The notes under the pieces: model-generated
What the model saw: the letters and a program-made list of their open reading frames with translations, nothing else
Databases searched by the model: none
What the model was told of the DNA's origin: nothing
Source of the DNA: JAAFHI01 sp039793685
GTDB lineage: Bacteria; Acidobacteriota; Blastocatellia; Chloracidobacteriales; Chloracidobacteriaceae
Assembly (NCBI GenBank): GCA_039793685.1
Contig: JBDRAL010000007.1
Location: 1-64,000 of the forward strand
Reading direction: 5' to 3'
Length of the DNA: 64,000 nt
Translations under genes and position numbers: made by a program
In this document: positions 52,855 to 61,362 of the stretch, piece after piece
Numbering within the stretch: the first letter of the stretch is position 1
How the letters are laid out: every line of letters begins with the position of its first letter

Positions 52855-53397
52855 ATGTCCGCCAGTTTCGTACCGGACGATGTCCGCAAAGCCGCCGAAC
52901 CCGCTCCCGCGCACATGTGGCGCGACGGAAAATTCGTCGTTCCGCACCGGGGCACGTTTCCCCCTGAACGCTGCTACGCCTGCGACCGGTCGCACGGGGT
53001 TTCCCGGCGGTACGTCACGCTCAAGTTTTACCCGAACGTGAATATTCTGCTCGCATTGGCCAGCCTCGCTTCGCCAGTCTCGGTGTCGGTCCACTCCGAA
53101 TTCAGCCTCGATCTGGCCTCGTGTCTGAAACACCGGCTTCTGCCGCCGCTGCTGACCTTTCTCTGCGTCCTCGGCTTTTTCGGCGGCATCATCGGATTTC
53201 TGGCCGGAATCATCCAGCACAGCATTCCGGGGATGCTCACCGGAATCGCCGTCGCCATCGGCGGACTGCTCGGCATGCTGTTCAAACCGGACGTCAAGTT
53301 CGTCCGGCATGAAGGGCCGTTCGTCTGGATCAGCGGTTACGGCAAACCGTTTCTGGAAAATCTCGAACCGTGGCCTGGAATCGAGCGTTTTCGCTGA
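52855..53397 (+). CDS. membrane protein with N-terminal CxxC
   Basis: A protein of 180 residues after GGAG. A hydrophilic N-terminus carries CYAC (about 41-44, in PERCYACDRSHG), then come two adjacent membrane helices (LLPPLLTFLCVLGFFGGIIGFLAGII and GMLTGIAVAIGGLLGMLF). The stop codon touches the next gene's ATG (TGA followed directly by ATG), so it is coupled to the SDR. No family is recognised; the CxxC part could bind zinc or act in redox work. Confidence 0.75.
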   Translation: MSASFVPDDVRKAAEPAPAHMWRDGKFVVPHRGTFPPERCYACDRSHGVSRRYVTLKFYPNVNILLALASLASPVSVSVHSEFSLDLASCLKHRLLPPLLTFLCVLGFFGGIIGFLAGIIQHSIPGMLTGIAVAIGGLLGMLFKPDVKFVRHEGPFVWISGYGKPFLENLEPWPGIERFR

Positions 53398-54120
53398 ATG
53401 ACTCAACGCAACGCCATCATCATTGGTGCATCCTCGGGAATCGGACGCGAACTGGCGAAGGTTCTGGCGGAAAACGGCTATGGCGTGGGCCTCGTCGCCC
53501 GCCGCGAACCCCTTCTCGCCAGCCTCGCCCGGGAGATTTCCACCCCCGCTTTTATCCAGACCATCGACGTTGCCGACCCGGAAACGGCGATTCCCCGCCT
53601 CCGCGAACTCGTCGCGCGGATGGGCGACGTTGAACTGTTCATTCTCAACTCCGGGACCGGCCACCTCAACGATACGCTCGACTGGGAACCGGAGCGCGAA
53701 ACCATCGCCGTCAACGTCGCGGGCTTTACCGCGCTGACCGGCGTGGCCGTCGCGCATCTGACGGCGCGCGGCAGCGGGCACATCGTCGGCATTTCCTCCA
53801 TCGCGGCGCTGCGCGGGGGACGGTCCGCGCCCGCCTACAATGCCTCGAAAGCGTTTATGAGCAGCTACTTACAAGGACTCCGGCAAAAATTCACGAAGGC
53901 CAGGCTGCCGATTGTCGTCACCGACATTCAGCCGGGCTTCGTGGATACGCCGATGGCGAAAGGCGACGGGCAATTCTGGGTCGCCTCGGCGGAGGTAGCC
54001 GCGCAGCAGATTTTCACAGCGATTCGAAAACGGAAATCACACGCCTACGTCACGCGCCGCTGGCGGCTCATCGCGTGGGTACTCAAACTGCTTCCCGACG
54101 CGCTTTACAATCGGATGTAA
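53398..54120 (+). CDS. short-chain dehydrogenase/reductase
   Basis: An SDR of 240 residues with GASSGIGRELAKV at the N-terminus, a modified NSGTGH in place of NNAG, catalytic Ser in GISSIAALRGG and YNASKAFMSSYL. LVARREP suggests NADP. The short C-terminus (RRWRLIAWVLKLLPDALYNRM) resembles small membrane-linked SDRs. The start directly follows the stop of the membrane protein gene. The substrate is unknown. A GC-rich hairpin stands just after its stop codon. Confidence 0.9.
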   Translation: MTQRNAIIIGASSGIGRELAKVLAENGYGVGLVARREPLLASLAREISTPAFIQTIDVADPETAIPRLRELVARMGDVELFILNSGTGHLNDTLDWEPERETIAVNVAGFTALTGVAVAHLTARGSGHIVGISSIAALRGGRSAPAYNASKAFMSSYLQGLRQKFTKARLPIVVTDIQPGFVDTPMAKGDGQFWVASAEVAAQQIFTAIRKRKSHAYVTRRWRLIAWVLKLLPDALYNRM

Positions 54121-54121
54121 T

Positions 54122-54146
54122 GGAGCGCGCGCATCTTGCGCGCTCC
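54122..54146. repeat. GGAGCGCGCGCATCNTGCGCGC hairpin, copy 2
   Basis: GGAGCGCGC and GCGCGCTCC form a 9-bp stem starting just after the SDR stop codon. It matches the element after the E1 stop at 27723. Confidence 0.7.
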
Positions 54147-54167
54147 GAACCCCAACCAGAGAAACCG

Positions 54168-54761
54168 ATGCCGAATTTCACCCGCGAATCCGCCCGCGTC
54201 GCCATCAAAGCCCGCATCGCCGCCTACCTTGAAGGCGAAACCAGCTGGCTCGGCGGTTTTGAAGACATCGTCCGGAAACATGATGCCTTGCCGGTTGTCG
54301 TCGAGTTCGCCGCTTGTTTTGTGAACCCGGAAGGCGACGTATTTGAAAATGAGTTTCTTCTCGACGCCCCTAAACTCACCCCGGTCACGGAATGGGCAAG
54401 GCGAATGAATATCTATCTCATCGGAAAAGACATCGTTCCGGAAATGGAAGGTTTCATTCCGATCCGGCAACCGTTCTACCCCGATTGCCCCGACTGCCTC
54501 GGGACGGGCAAGTTGTCAGCCGACGGGAAAGTTCTTTTGGAAGGAAAACTGAGTTGTCCCCGATGCGGCGGCCTCAAATGGGTTCCGCCGGATGAACAGG
54601 ACGTCAACGCCGGTCGCAAATGGGTCGTTCTCCGGCAGGACGACAACGGCTTCCGCGATTTCGTACGCCTGACCGACACGGAAGCGGAAGCCGAGGCCCT
54701 CCGCGCCGAACTCGAATCGCACGGCCACAAACAGATGTACTGGGTGGAACGCATCGGCTGA
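54168..54761 (+). CDS. hypothetical protein with zinc-knuckle and shared C-terminal module
   Basis: A protein of 197 residues from the ATG at 54168. Residues about 1-100 are an alpha/beta domain (ARVAIKARIAAYLEGE). Residues about 103-140 have four Cys as CPDC and CPRC with GTGKL and GGLKW nearby, similar to a DnaJ-type zinc finger. The last 45 residues (VLRQDDNGFRDFV ... ESHGHKQMYWVERIG) recur in the protein at 56854-57438. The function is unknown. The start is followed 675 nt later by a truncated copy of the same 5-prime end. Confidence 0.75.
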   Translation: MPNFTRESARVAIKARIAAYLEGETSWLGGFEDIVRKHDALPVVVEFAACFVNPEGDVFENEFLLDAPKLTPVTEWARRMNIYLIGKDIVPEMEGFIPIRQPFYPDCPDCLGTGKLSADGKVLLEGKLSCPRCGGLKWVPPDEQDVNAGRKWVVLRQDDNGFRDFVRLTDTEAEAEALRAELESHGHKQMYWVERIG

Positions 54762-54842
54762 AGGATTTTCGATTGAAGGTTTTCGATTGCGGAATGATTT
54801 GAGCGTGGGGATGCCCGCTCAAGACTTCAACTGGAGAAACCG

Positions 54843-54923
54843 ATGCCGAATTTCACCCGTGAATCCGCCCGCGTCGCCGTCAAAGCCCGGATTGCCGCAT
54901 ACCTTGAAGGCGATACCGGATGA
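54843..54923 (+). pseudogene. truncated duplicate of the 54168 gene 5-prime end
   Basis: Starting at 54843, the first 25 codons repeat those of the 54168 gene almost exactly (MPNFTRESARVAVKARIAAY), then end in TGA after GDTG. The duplication includes the upstream GGAGAAACCG segment. It looks like an abortive tandem duplication. Confidence 0.85.
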
Positions 54924-55018
54924 CTCGGCGAGCTGACCGCAGGCGTTCCGTCTTCATTTTTCGCGCCGTTTGTTCCACTATCGGCAGCCGCCGACAATCA
55001 GTCGCCAGCTTCCAGCAA

Positions 55019-55086
55019 CACTGACCACCATCAACTGGCCACTGACTACTGACCACTGACTGCTGACCACTGACTGCTGACCACTC
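55019..55086. repeat. heptad array (CACTGAC/TGCTGAC type)
   Basis: Nine or so 7-nt units, mostly CACTGAC alternating with TGCTGAC or TACTGAC, run to within 10 nt of the M16 gene start. The rest of the 333-nt spacer (54762-55094) holds the truncated duplicate and a short GATTTTC-type array at 54765-54790. It shows no promoter I can name. Confidence 0.9.
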
Positions 55087-55094
55087 GAAAAAAG

Positions 55095-56492
55095 ATGCGC
55101 CATTCAAAACCCTTTTCCGTTGCCGTCGCGCTGGCGGTGCTGTTTTCCGGATTCCTGTTTCGCTCCGCGGATGCCGCGGCGGCCCCGGCGGTCGCCCCCG
55201 CGCAGGAAGCTCAGATCGGACAGGGCGCGGCCCTCGTCACCGAGTTCGAGGTCAACGGGCTGAAAGTGCTGTTCAAGCGGCGGGCCGGCAGCCTGACGGT
55301 CTCATCGGGACTCTTTTTCCGGGGCGGCGCGCGCAACATCAACGAAAAGAACGCCGGCATCGAGGCGGTGACGCTGGAAACGGCGACCGAGGGCGGTTTG
55401 AAGTACCCCCGATTGAAACTTCGGAACGAACTTTCGCGCACCGGGGCGACGCTCGGCGCGGGAGCGAATTACGACTATTCGGTCCTCGCGCTCGGTACGC
55501 CACGCACCCATTTCGACCGCGCGTGGGATATGTACGCCGACGTCATTCTGAATCCGGCCTTCGCGCAGGAGGACCTCACGCGGATTCAGGAACGGATGGT
55601 GTCGTCGCTGCGGGACGACACGGATGATCCGGACACGCTCCTCCAGCGGTTGCAGGAACAGGATGCCTACGCGGGGCATCCGTACATGAACCGCCCGCAG
55701 GGCACACCCGAAAACATCGGAAAATTCAAACCGGCGGATCTGAAGGCGTACCACAAAACCTTGCTCGCGACCTCGCAAATGCTGCTCGTCGTGGTCGGCG
55801 ATCTGGAAGTGGCGGATTTGAAGGCGAAGGTGACGGCGGTGTTCGGCAAACTGCCAAAAGGCAACGACATCGCGCGACCGCTGCCGCAACTGGCGTTCGA
55901 CAAACCGAACGTGGCGGTGACGGCAAAGGATTTGCCGACGAATTATATTCAGGGCGTGTACGTCGCGCCGCCGATGACCTCACCCGACTTCGCGGCGATG
56001 CGGCTGGCGTCGGCGATTCTTCGTGACCGGGTGTTTGAGGAAGTACGCATCAAGCGGAATCTGTCCTACGCGCCGTCGGCGTTTCTCAATTCGCAGGGCG
56101 CGAACATCGGCGGCATTTACGTCTCGGCGGTGGACGCCAACCGCGCGACCTCGGTAATGCTCGACGAAATCAATCGGCTTCAAAACGATCTGGTGGACGA
56201 ACGCGAATTGCGCGGGACGGTGTCGCAGTTTCTCACGACGTATTACGTCGGACAGGAGACCAACGCGGCGCAGGCGGCGGAACTGGCGCTGTTTGAACTG
56301 GTCGGCGGAGGCTGGCGCAACGCCTTCACGGTCATCGACAAGCTCCGCGCGGTGACGCCGGTGGAGGTCCGGCGGGTGTCGCGCGAGTACATGAAGAATC
56401 TCCACTTCGTCGTCATCGGCAATCCGGCGCAGATCGACAAGGCGACCTTCACGCGGAAACTCCCGGTCGGCGACAACCTGCTGTCGAAGTAG
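55095..56492 (+). CDS. M16-family (insulinase-like) protein without the zinc motif
   Basis: A protein of 465 residues with a signal peptide (about 1-27), so periplasmic. The M16B fold is clear: LFFRGGARNINEKNAGIEAVTLET, NPAFAQEDLTRIQERMVSSL, YAGHPYMNRPQGTPENI, and the second lobe with RDRVFEEVRIKRNLSY. The zinc motif HxxEH of active peptidases would fall in GIEAVTLETATEG, where both His and the pattern are missing. This is the type that, in PqqL- or mitochondrial-processing-type pairs, is a structural partner of an active M16. No partner is in the window. Confidence 0.88.
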   Translation: MRHSKPFSVAVALAVLFSGFLFRSADAAAAPAVAPAQEAQIGQGAALVTEFEVNGLKVLFKRRAGSLTVSSGLFFRGGARNINEKNAGIEAVTLETATEGGLKYPRLKLRNELSRTGATLGAGANYDYSVLALGTPRTHFDRAWDMYADVILNPAFAQEDLTRIQERMVSSLRDDTDDPDTLLQRLQEQDAYAGHPYMNRPQGTPENIGKFKPADLKAYHKTLLATSQMLLVVVGDLEVADLKAKVTAVFGKLPKGNDIARPLPQLAFDKPNVAVTAKDLPTNYIQGVYVAPPMTSPDFAAMRLASAILRDRVFEEVRIKRNLSYAPSAFLNSQGANIGGIYVSAVDANRATSVMLDEINRLQNDLVDERELRGTVSQFLTTYYVGQETNAAQAAELALFELVGGGWRNAFTVIDKLRAVTPVEVRRVSREYMKNLHFVVIGNPAQIDKATFTRKLPVGDNLLSK

Positions 56493-56661
56493 GGTGCCCC
56501 TCACCGCTGACGCGGCTCGGCGTTGTGGTCCCGGGCCGCTCCGAGGGCTTCGCTCCGCTCGCCCTCGGCTATCGTAGCGCCGCCCCGATGGGGCGTTCGT
56601 CGGTCGGTGGTCAGCCTGAATTGATTCCGGCAAGGGCGTTCGTTCGGAAATCGGTAATGAA

Positions 56662-56838
56662 CAGGCGCGGATGCGCCGGAAGGTAATAGCCCCACCCGTG
56701 AGGGTGGGGTAGGCTCGAAGTCAATTCCAGAGCGTCGAAGACGCGACAGGCGGTGTCGCCGCGTTGCGGCTCTGTATTCCGCCCTCTTCCACCCCACCCT
56801 CACGGGTGGGGCTATTTCCTTCCGGCGCATCCGCGCCT
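56662..56838. repeat. composite inverted-repeat element (MITE-like), copy 2
   Basis: The 177-bp element starts AGGCGCGGATGCGCC and ends GGCGCATCCGCGCCT. It contains CCCCACCCGTGAGGGTGGGG near the left, the reverse near the right, and the central AGCGTCGAAGACGC and GTGTCGCCGCGTTGCGGC also found in copy 1 (23673-23851). The surrounding 361-nt spacer (56493-56853) holds no gene; 56500-56600 is GC-rich and non-coding. Confidence 0.85.
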
Positions 56839-56853
56839 TTCTCTTATTTACCC

Positions 56854-57438
56854 TCAAATCGGTACGGATGGTTCGGCGCGTTCCACCCAGTACATCTGTT
56901 TGTGGCCGTGCGATTCGAGTTCGGCCTGAAGGCAGCGCGCGTCGCGCTCGCCGTTGACGATGGCGACCGTGTCGCGAAATTCGTTGTCGTCCTGTCGCAT
57001 CACCCGCCAGCGCGCCGAAAAATCCCACGCGGCGCAGTCCCGCAGGTTGGAAATGACATGATCCGGCGTTTCGGACTCGGGACGGCATCGCTCAAGCACA
57101 TTTCTGGCGGTTCCCAAATACGTTTCAAAATGCTCCGGGGCTTCATCCAGCCGCCACTCGACCTTTCCGGGCAAATCGAGGTGTCGCAGAACGTGCGCGG
57201 ATTCGGGCAGATCGGAGTTTATGAACACCCGTCCGCTCATTCGCCCGAAGATGACTGAAACTTCCAGTCCGCAGGGCCAGCGGAACAGCCACTCGAAACT
57301 CGGTTCGGGAATCAGGCATAGCCCGTCGTCGTCACGGTCGTGCGGCTCTCCGAATCTGGCGACCATCGTTTCAAAATCCAGCCCCGAGAAATGGACGTGT
57401 TCCCATTGAATGCCGTGAATCTTCGTAATGCGTTCCAT
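56854..57438 (-). CDS. hypothetical protein with shared C-terminal module
   Basis: A protein of 194 residues from the ATG 6 nt after GAGG. The N-terminal part (WEHVHFSGLDFETMVARFGE, FRWPCGLEVSVIFG) is unlike that of the 54168 protein. The last 45 residues (WRVMRQDDNEFRDTVAIVNGE, ESHGHKQMYWVER) match that protein closely. The shared module may be a binding domain; its family is not recognised. It is transcribed divergently from the permease gene, 71 nt away. Confidence 0.75.
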   Translation of the reverse strand: MERITKIHGIQWEHVHFSGLDFETMVARFGEPHDRDDDGLCLIPEPSFEWLFRWPCGLEVSVIFGRMSGRVFINSDLPESAHVLRHLDLPGKVEWRLDEAPEHFETYLGTARNVLERCRPESETPDHVISNLRDCAAWDFSARWRVMRQDDNEFRDTVAIVNGERDARCLQAELESHGHKQMYWVERAEPSVPI

Positions 57439-57509
57439 GAGAAACCTCGTTAGTATCCACTGAAAGTGAACCGTCAACGATTTTATCCGCCCGTTTTTGA
57501 GCGAGGACA

Positions 57510-58361
57510 ATGTCGAAATCCGGCTCAACACTCGTACGCACCGGCCTGCTCGCGCCCGCCGTCGGCTGGCTGGCGGTGTTTTTTCTGCTGCCGCTCGGGG
57601 TGGTCGTACGGTACGGCTTTGCCGAGCGCGGCACGTACGGCAGCGTCATCTATTCCTGGGTGACGACGAATTTCGCGCAGGCGGTGCAGCCGATCTACCT
57701 CGCGATTTACTGGCGGTCGCTGTGGATGGCCGCGCTAACGACGCTGCTGTGCATCCTTCTCGGTTATCCCGTGGCGTATTACATCGCGGTCCGGGCCAAC
57801 CCGAAACGCAAGCCGCTCTGGCTGATGCTGACGGTCGTGCCCTTCTGGACGAGTTTTCTCGTTCGCACCTTCGCGTGGATGTTCATCCTGCGGACGGAAG
57901 GACTGGCGAACACGCTGCTTTTAAAACTCGGGCTGGTCAGCGCGCCGCTGCCATTGCTTTACAATGATTTCGCGGTGTTTCTGGGGCTGGTCTACTGCGA
58001 ACTGCCGTTTTTCATCCTGCCGCTCTACGCGAGCCTTGAAAAACTCGATCTCCGGCTGCTCGAAGCGGCCTCCGACCTGAACGCCCCGCCGTGGCGGACG
58101 TTTCTGCGGGTGACGCTGCCCCTGAGCAAGCCGGGGCTGATTGCCGGAAGCGTGCTGGTGTTTGTCCCGAGCCTCGGCTGCTTCATCACCTCCGACCTGC
58201 TCGGCGGCGCGCGGAGCATCCTCATCGGCAACCTGATTCAGAACCAGTTCACGCAGCGCAACCAGCCGTTCGGATCGGCCATCGCGTTAGTACTCACGGC
58301 GGCGGTCCTCGCCGTGACGGTCGCGGCCGTGCGCGCGGGGGCGAAGCTGGAGGAAGGGTGA
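57510..58361 (+). CDS. PotB-like ABC transporter permease
   Basis: An integral membrane protein of 283 residues with about six helices and GAGG ahead of the ATG. The EAA loop (LEAASDLNAPPWRTFLRVTLPLSKPGLI) is the ABC import permease signature. The order WTSFLVRTFAWMFILRTEGLANTLL and VPSLGCFITSDLLGGARSILIGNLI fits PotB/PotH of spermidine/putrescine uptake. No PotA ATPase, PotC permease or PotD binding protein lies in the window, so it is an orphan permease or its partners are elsewhere. A heptad pair follows the stop. Confidence 0.88.
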   Translation: MSKSGSTLVRTGLLAPAVGWLAVFFLLPLGVVVRYGFAERGTYGSVIYSWVTTNFAQAVQPIYLAIYWRSLWMAALTTLLCILLGYPVAYYIAVRANPKRKPLWLMLTVVPFWTSFLVRTFAWMFILRTEGLANTLLLKLGLVSAPLPLLYNDFAVFLGLVYCELPFFILPLYASLEKLDLRLLEAASDLNAPPWRTFLRVTLPLSKPGLIAGSVLVFVPSLGCFITSDLLGGARSILIGNLIQNQFTQRNQPFGSAIALVLTAAVLAVTVAAVRAGAKLEEG

Positions 58362-58363
58362 AG

Positions 58364-58460
58364 AAAATGCGGAATGCGGAATATCGAATGCGGAATGAAA
58401 TCCTCCCTATTCCGCGTTTTCCTCCCATTCTTCATTCGATATTCCGCATTCCGCATTCTC
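58364..58460. repeat. inverted heptad arrays (GCGGAAT type)
   Basis: AATGCGGAATGCGGAATATC and the next few bases (58366-58390) are mirrored perfectly by a 25-nt segment at the right (about 58433-58457). Units are 7 nt, of GCGGAAT type with one ATCGAAT. They fill the gap between the convergent permease and LD-carboxypeptidase genes, as at 11732. Confidence 0.92.
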
Positions 58461-58461
58461 T

Positions 58462-59382
58462 TTAGCTGACTGCCGGTTCGAGGATTTCAATCGTCCGCGC
58501 GTCGGCGTCGAGCGCGGCGCGAATGCCGAGCGGGAGCGTCCGGTTGCCGATTTCGCTGTGGCCGCTGCGCCAGCCGTAAATGATTGGAATCTTTAAAGGT
58601 TCGAGCAGTCCGGTCAGGATTTCCTGCAACGTATAGCCCTGATTGACGTGCTGGACGCAGTCGGCCATCTCGCCGAAGACGACCCCGCGCACGCCGTCGA
58701 GCATTCCCGAAAGTTTCAACTGGGTGATCATCCGGTCGATCTGGTAGGGCTTCGTGCCGATGTCTTCCAGAAAAAGGATGGAATCGCGGGTGTCGAGCTG
58801 CCACGGCGTCCCGTTGAGGGCGGTGATGAGCGGCAGGCAGCCGCCGACGAGGCGCCCGGCGGCGCGTCCACCGACGAGCGTTTCGGTATGCGGCGAGGTC
58901 AGCACGCCCGCCGGTTCGGGGCGTCCGACGAGGCGCAGAAACGAATCTTCATCGTAATGTTCCGGTCCGCCGTTGAAATCCTTCGTCGTCATCGGTCCGT
59001 GAAAGGTGACGAGATCGCATTCCTTCGCCAGAAAAAGATTCAGGACGGTGATGTCGCTGTAGCCGATGAAAACCTTCGGCCGCGCGCGCAGGCCCGCGAC
59101 GTCGAGGTACGGCAGGAGGTGAATCGCGCCGTAGCCGCCCCGCGCCGCCATCACCGCGTCAACCTCGTCGTCGAACCAGATTTCATGAAATTCGGCGAGA
59201 CGGCGGTCAAGCGAACCGGCGGTGTAGCGGTCCTTTTCGAAGATGTCCGGGCGGTGTTTCGTTTTGAAACCGAGCCGTTCGAGTTCGGCGATGCCGGCGG
59301 CGAGCCAGTCGGGCCGGATGTTGCTCGCGGGGGCGACGATGCCGATGGTGTCGCCGGGTTTCAGCGCGGGCGGTGTGACCAC
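58462..59382 (-). CDS. LD-carboxypeptidase (S66 family)
   Basis: A protein of 306 residues starting at GTG; it cleaves the terminal D-Ala from murein tetrapeptides (LdcA-like). IGIVAPASNI begins the fold. The nucleophile Ser lies in IGYSDIT, and Glu and His in LFLEDIG and SGHSE complete the triad. RGGYGAIHLLPYLD and HGPM are typical. It has no signal peptide, as for cytoplasmic LdcA in recycling. The first 22 nt overlap the pcp gene, so the two are coupled. Confidence 0.93.
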   Translation of the reverse strand: MVTPPALKPGDTIGIVAPASNIRPDWLAAGIAELERLGFKTKHRPDIFEKDRYTAGSLDRRLAEFHEIWFDDEVDAVMAARGGYGAIHLLPYLDVAGLRARPKVFIGYSDITVLNLFLAKECDLVTFHGPMTTKDFNGGPEHYDEDSFLRLVGRPEPAGVLTSPHTETLVGGRAAGRLVGGCLPLITALNGTPWQLDTRDSILFLEDIGTKPYQIDRMITQLKLSGMLDGVRGVVFGEMADCVQHVNQGYTLQEILTGLLEPLKIPIIYGWRSGHSEIGNRTLPLGIRAALDADARTIEILEPAVS

Positions 59383-59990
59383 GTATCCTTCTCCTTGGTG
59401 TCGCGCAGGGTTTCGAGGCAGATCGCGATTCCTTGCGCCATCGTTTCGAGCGGCAGCGACGGATCGCCCATCTCGGGCGTCATCGGAATATGGATGAAGC
59501 CGTAGCGGCAGGCCGCTGCGTCGGTGCGTTCGAGATGATGCCGAATCGAATAGAACAGGTGATTGCAGATGTAGGTCCCGGCCGTGTAGGAAATCCGGGC
59601 CGGGATGCCCGCCGCCGTCAGTCGGCGTTCCATGTCGCGCACCGGCAGGGTCGTCCGGTGAGCCACCGGGCCGTCGGCGGCGATGAGCCGGTCGGTGATG
59701 CGTTCGCCCGCGTTGTCGGGGACGTTGTAATCGTCGAGATTGACCGCGATGCGTTCGAATTCGATGAACGACCGGCCTCCCGCGAGGCCGAGGGAAATCA
59801 TCGCGTCGGGGCGCTCGGTTTCAAACGCCTCGACGGCCCGCGCGACGGCTGTTTCGGCCACGACCGGCAGATGCCGGACCGCGAGCGTCACCCCGGCGGG
59901 CGGCGCGGCGGCGAGCCGGTCCGCCACCGCTTGCGTCGGATTGACCGGGAAGCGGTCGAACGGCTCGAACGCCGTCAGCAGAATCTTCAT
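59361..59990 (-). CDS. pcp: pyrrolidone-carboxylate peptidase
   Basis: A C15 cysteine peptidase of 209 residues that removes N-terminal pyroglutamate. The triad is E77 or E79 (in SFIEFERIAVN), C142 (in YTAGTYICNHLFY) and H167 (in FIHIPM), each with the family context. Upstream LTAFEPF starts the fold. The start overlaps the 59987 stop by four bases and the end overlaps the LD-carboxypeptidase start, so three genes form one tightly packed operon linking peptide and wall turnover. Confidence 0.94.
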   Translation of the reverse strand: MKILLTAFEPFDRFPVNPTQAVADRLAAAPPAGVTLAVRHLPVVAETAVARAVEAFETERPDAMISLGLAGGRSFIEFERIAVNLDDYNVPDNAGERITDRLIAADGPVAHRTTLPVRDMERRLTAAGIPARISYTAGTYICNHLFYSIRHHLERTDAAACRYGFIHIPMTPEMGDPSLPLETMAQGIAICLETLRDTKEKDTWSHRPR

Positions 59991-61276
59991 TCCGGCTTTT
60001 CCTTCACCGTGACAGTCAGGCGGACCGCCGGTTCCGGCTCTTTTTTCGTGTCCGTGTCTTTCGGCGCCCGGTCACGCTCTTTTTTCAGTTCGGATTGATT
60101 GATGGCGCGAACCCGCGCGGCGCAGGCATCCACCTTGTCGCCCGGCACGACGATTTCAATCGAGGAACCGTTGACGGAAATCGTACCGCCGAATTGTCCG
60201 GCGATGCTTTTCAACTGGCTGATTGCGGGATCGCGATTGGCCACGGTCAGACTGACCGCCTGCCGCCGCGCGGGAGCGGGTTCGGCGCGGCGCATCTGGG
60301 ACTGGTCGCGCGGTCCGGCTGTATTCGCGCCGGGCGCTCCGCGGCTATTCATTTTCTTCTTGGGTTCCGCCGCGCGACTGGCGGACAGGTTGTTGTCCGT
60401 GTCTTCCGCTTTTCCCTTTTCGCCGCCACGCGCTTCCTCGGTGGTGGTCGTCGCGGGCGCTTTGGGAGCAGGTGAAGGCTGGGCGGGCACTCCGCCGCCC
60501 ATTCCGGTGCTGCCGACGCTGACCGGCGGCGGTGGCGGCGCGGTTTTCGGCGCTTCCGGTTTGCTTTCCGGCGCGCGATCCCGGCTGGCGCGCTCGTTGT
60601 CCGCGATGACGCCGTCATCGCGCGTGTCTCCGGCCTTCTCGGGTTCTGGGTTCGCGGGTTTCATCACCGGGGCGTTGGTCGGGGCCTCATCTCGCTTTTC
60701 GTTGGCGTCCAGTTTGCCGTCCCGGCTGTCCACCGTCTTTCCCGCCGTATTCACGTCTCCCGCCGGAGGCGTGGCGGGCGGAGTGGATGCATTGGAGGCA
60801 GGCGCGGCGATGGGCTGGCTGCCATTGAAGATCGGCGTATTGCCCGCCGGGTCTTGCCTGGACTTCCCATCCGCGACCGATTCCGTTTTCTGGCTTTGAT
60901 TTGAACGAAAAACGAGCCACGTCCCGCTCGCGAGCAGCGCGATGGCGAACCCCGACGCCAGCGCCGGACGCCACATCGCGACCCCGAACCAGTCCTTCAT
61001 TCCAGCCAGAAAGGATTTTCGCGCCGTCGGTCGGCTTTTGGCGCGGTCGAGAATCGCCTGCGCCGACGGCAGCGCGGCCGGCTCGGGCACGTCCCAGACC
61101 GGCGTTTGAAACAGGGTTTGCGCTTCGGTGAATTCGGCGAGGAGCGCGCGCGCTTCGGGCGAGGCTTTGAGGCGCGCGTCGACCTCGCGACGACGGGCTT
61201 CCGGCAGCGTCCCCGCGAGGTAGTCCTCGAAGTCGCCGAACAGCGCGTCATCCAGATTGTCGAGCGTTTCCGCCAT
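59987..61276 (-). CDS. anti-sigma-like single-pass membrane protein
   Basis: A protein of 429 residues from the ATG at 61276; the frame further up is heptad repeat. Residues about 1-50 (DDALFGDFEDYLAGTLPEARRREVDARL) resemble the anti-sigma helical domain but lack the HxxxCxxC zinc motif. One membrane helix lies at about 105-123 (ALASGFAIALLASGTWLVF). A long Pro/Ala/Lys-rich linker (about 130-345) then leads to a periplasmic C-terminal part (TVANRDPAISQLKSIAGQFGGTI), like DUF4349-type or ferredoxin-fold domains. No sigma factor is adjacent, which is unusual for this architecture. Its stop overlaps the pcp ATG. Confidence 0.7.
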   Translation of the reverse strand: MAETLDNLDDALFGDFEDYLAGTLPEARRREVDARLKASPEARALLAEFTEAQTLFQTPVWDVPEPAALPSAQAILDRAKSRPTARKSFLAGMKDWFGVAMWRPALASGFAIALLASGTWLVFRSNQSQKTESVADGKSRQDPAGNTPIFNGSQPIAAPASNASTPPATPPAGDVNTAGKTVDSRDGKLDANEKRDEAPTNAPVMKPANPEPEKAGDTRDDGVIADNERASRDRAPESKPEAPKTAPPPPPVSVGSTGMGGGVPAQPSPAPKAPATTTTEEARGGEKGKAEDTDNNLSASRAAEPKKKMNSRGAPGANTAGPRDQSQMRRAEPAPARRQAVSLTVANRDPAISQLKSIAGQFGGTISVNGSSIEIVVPGDKVDACAARVRAINQSELKKERDRAPKDTDTKKEPEPAVRLTVTVKEKPE

Positions 61277-61362
61277 GACCGTCTCCCAGCCCGTACCCGT
61301 CCGAAATGTGAAGTCGTTCCTATGGTCGCGCGTCACCCGGAATGGTTCCGCGCCGAAGTTCC

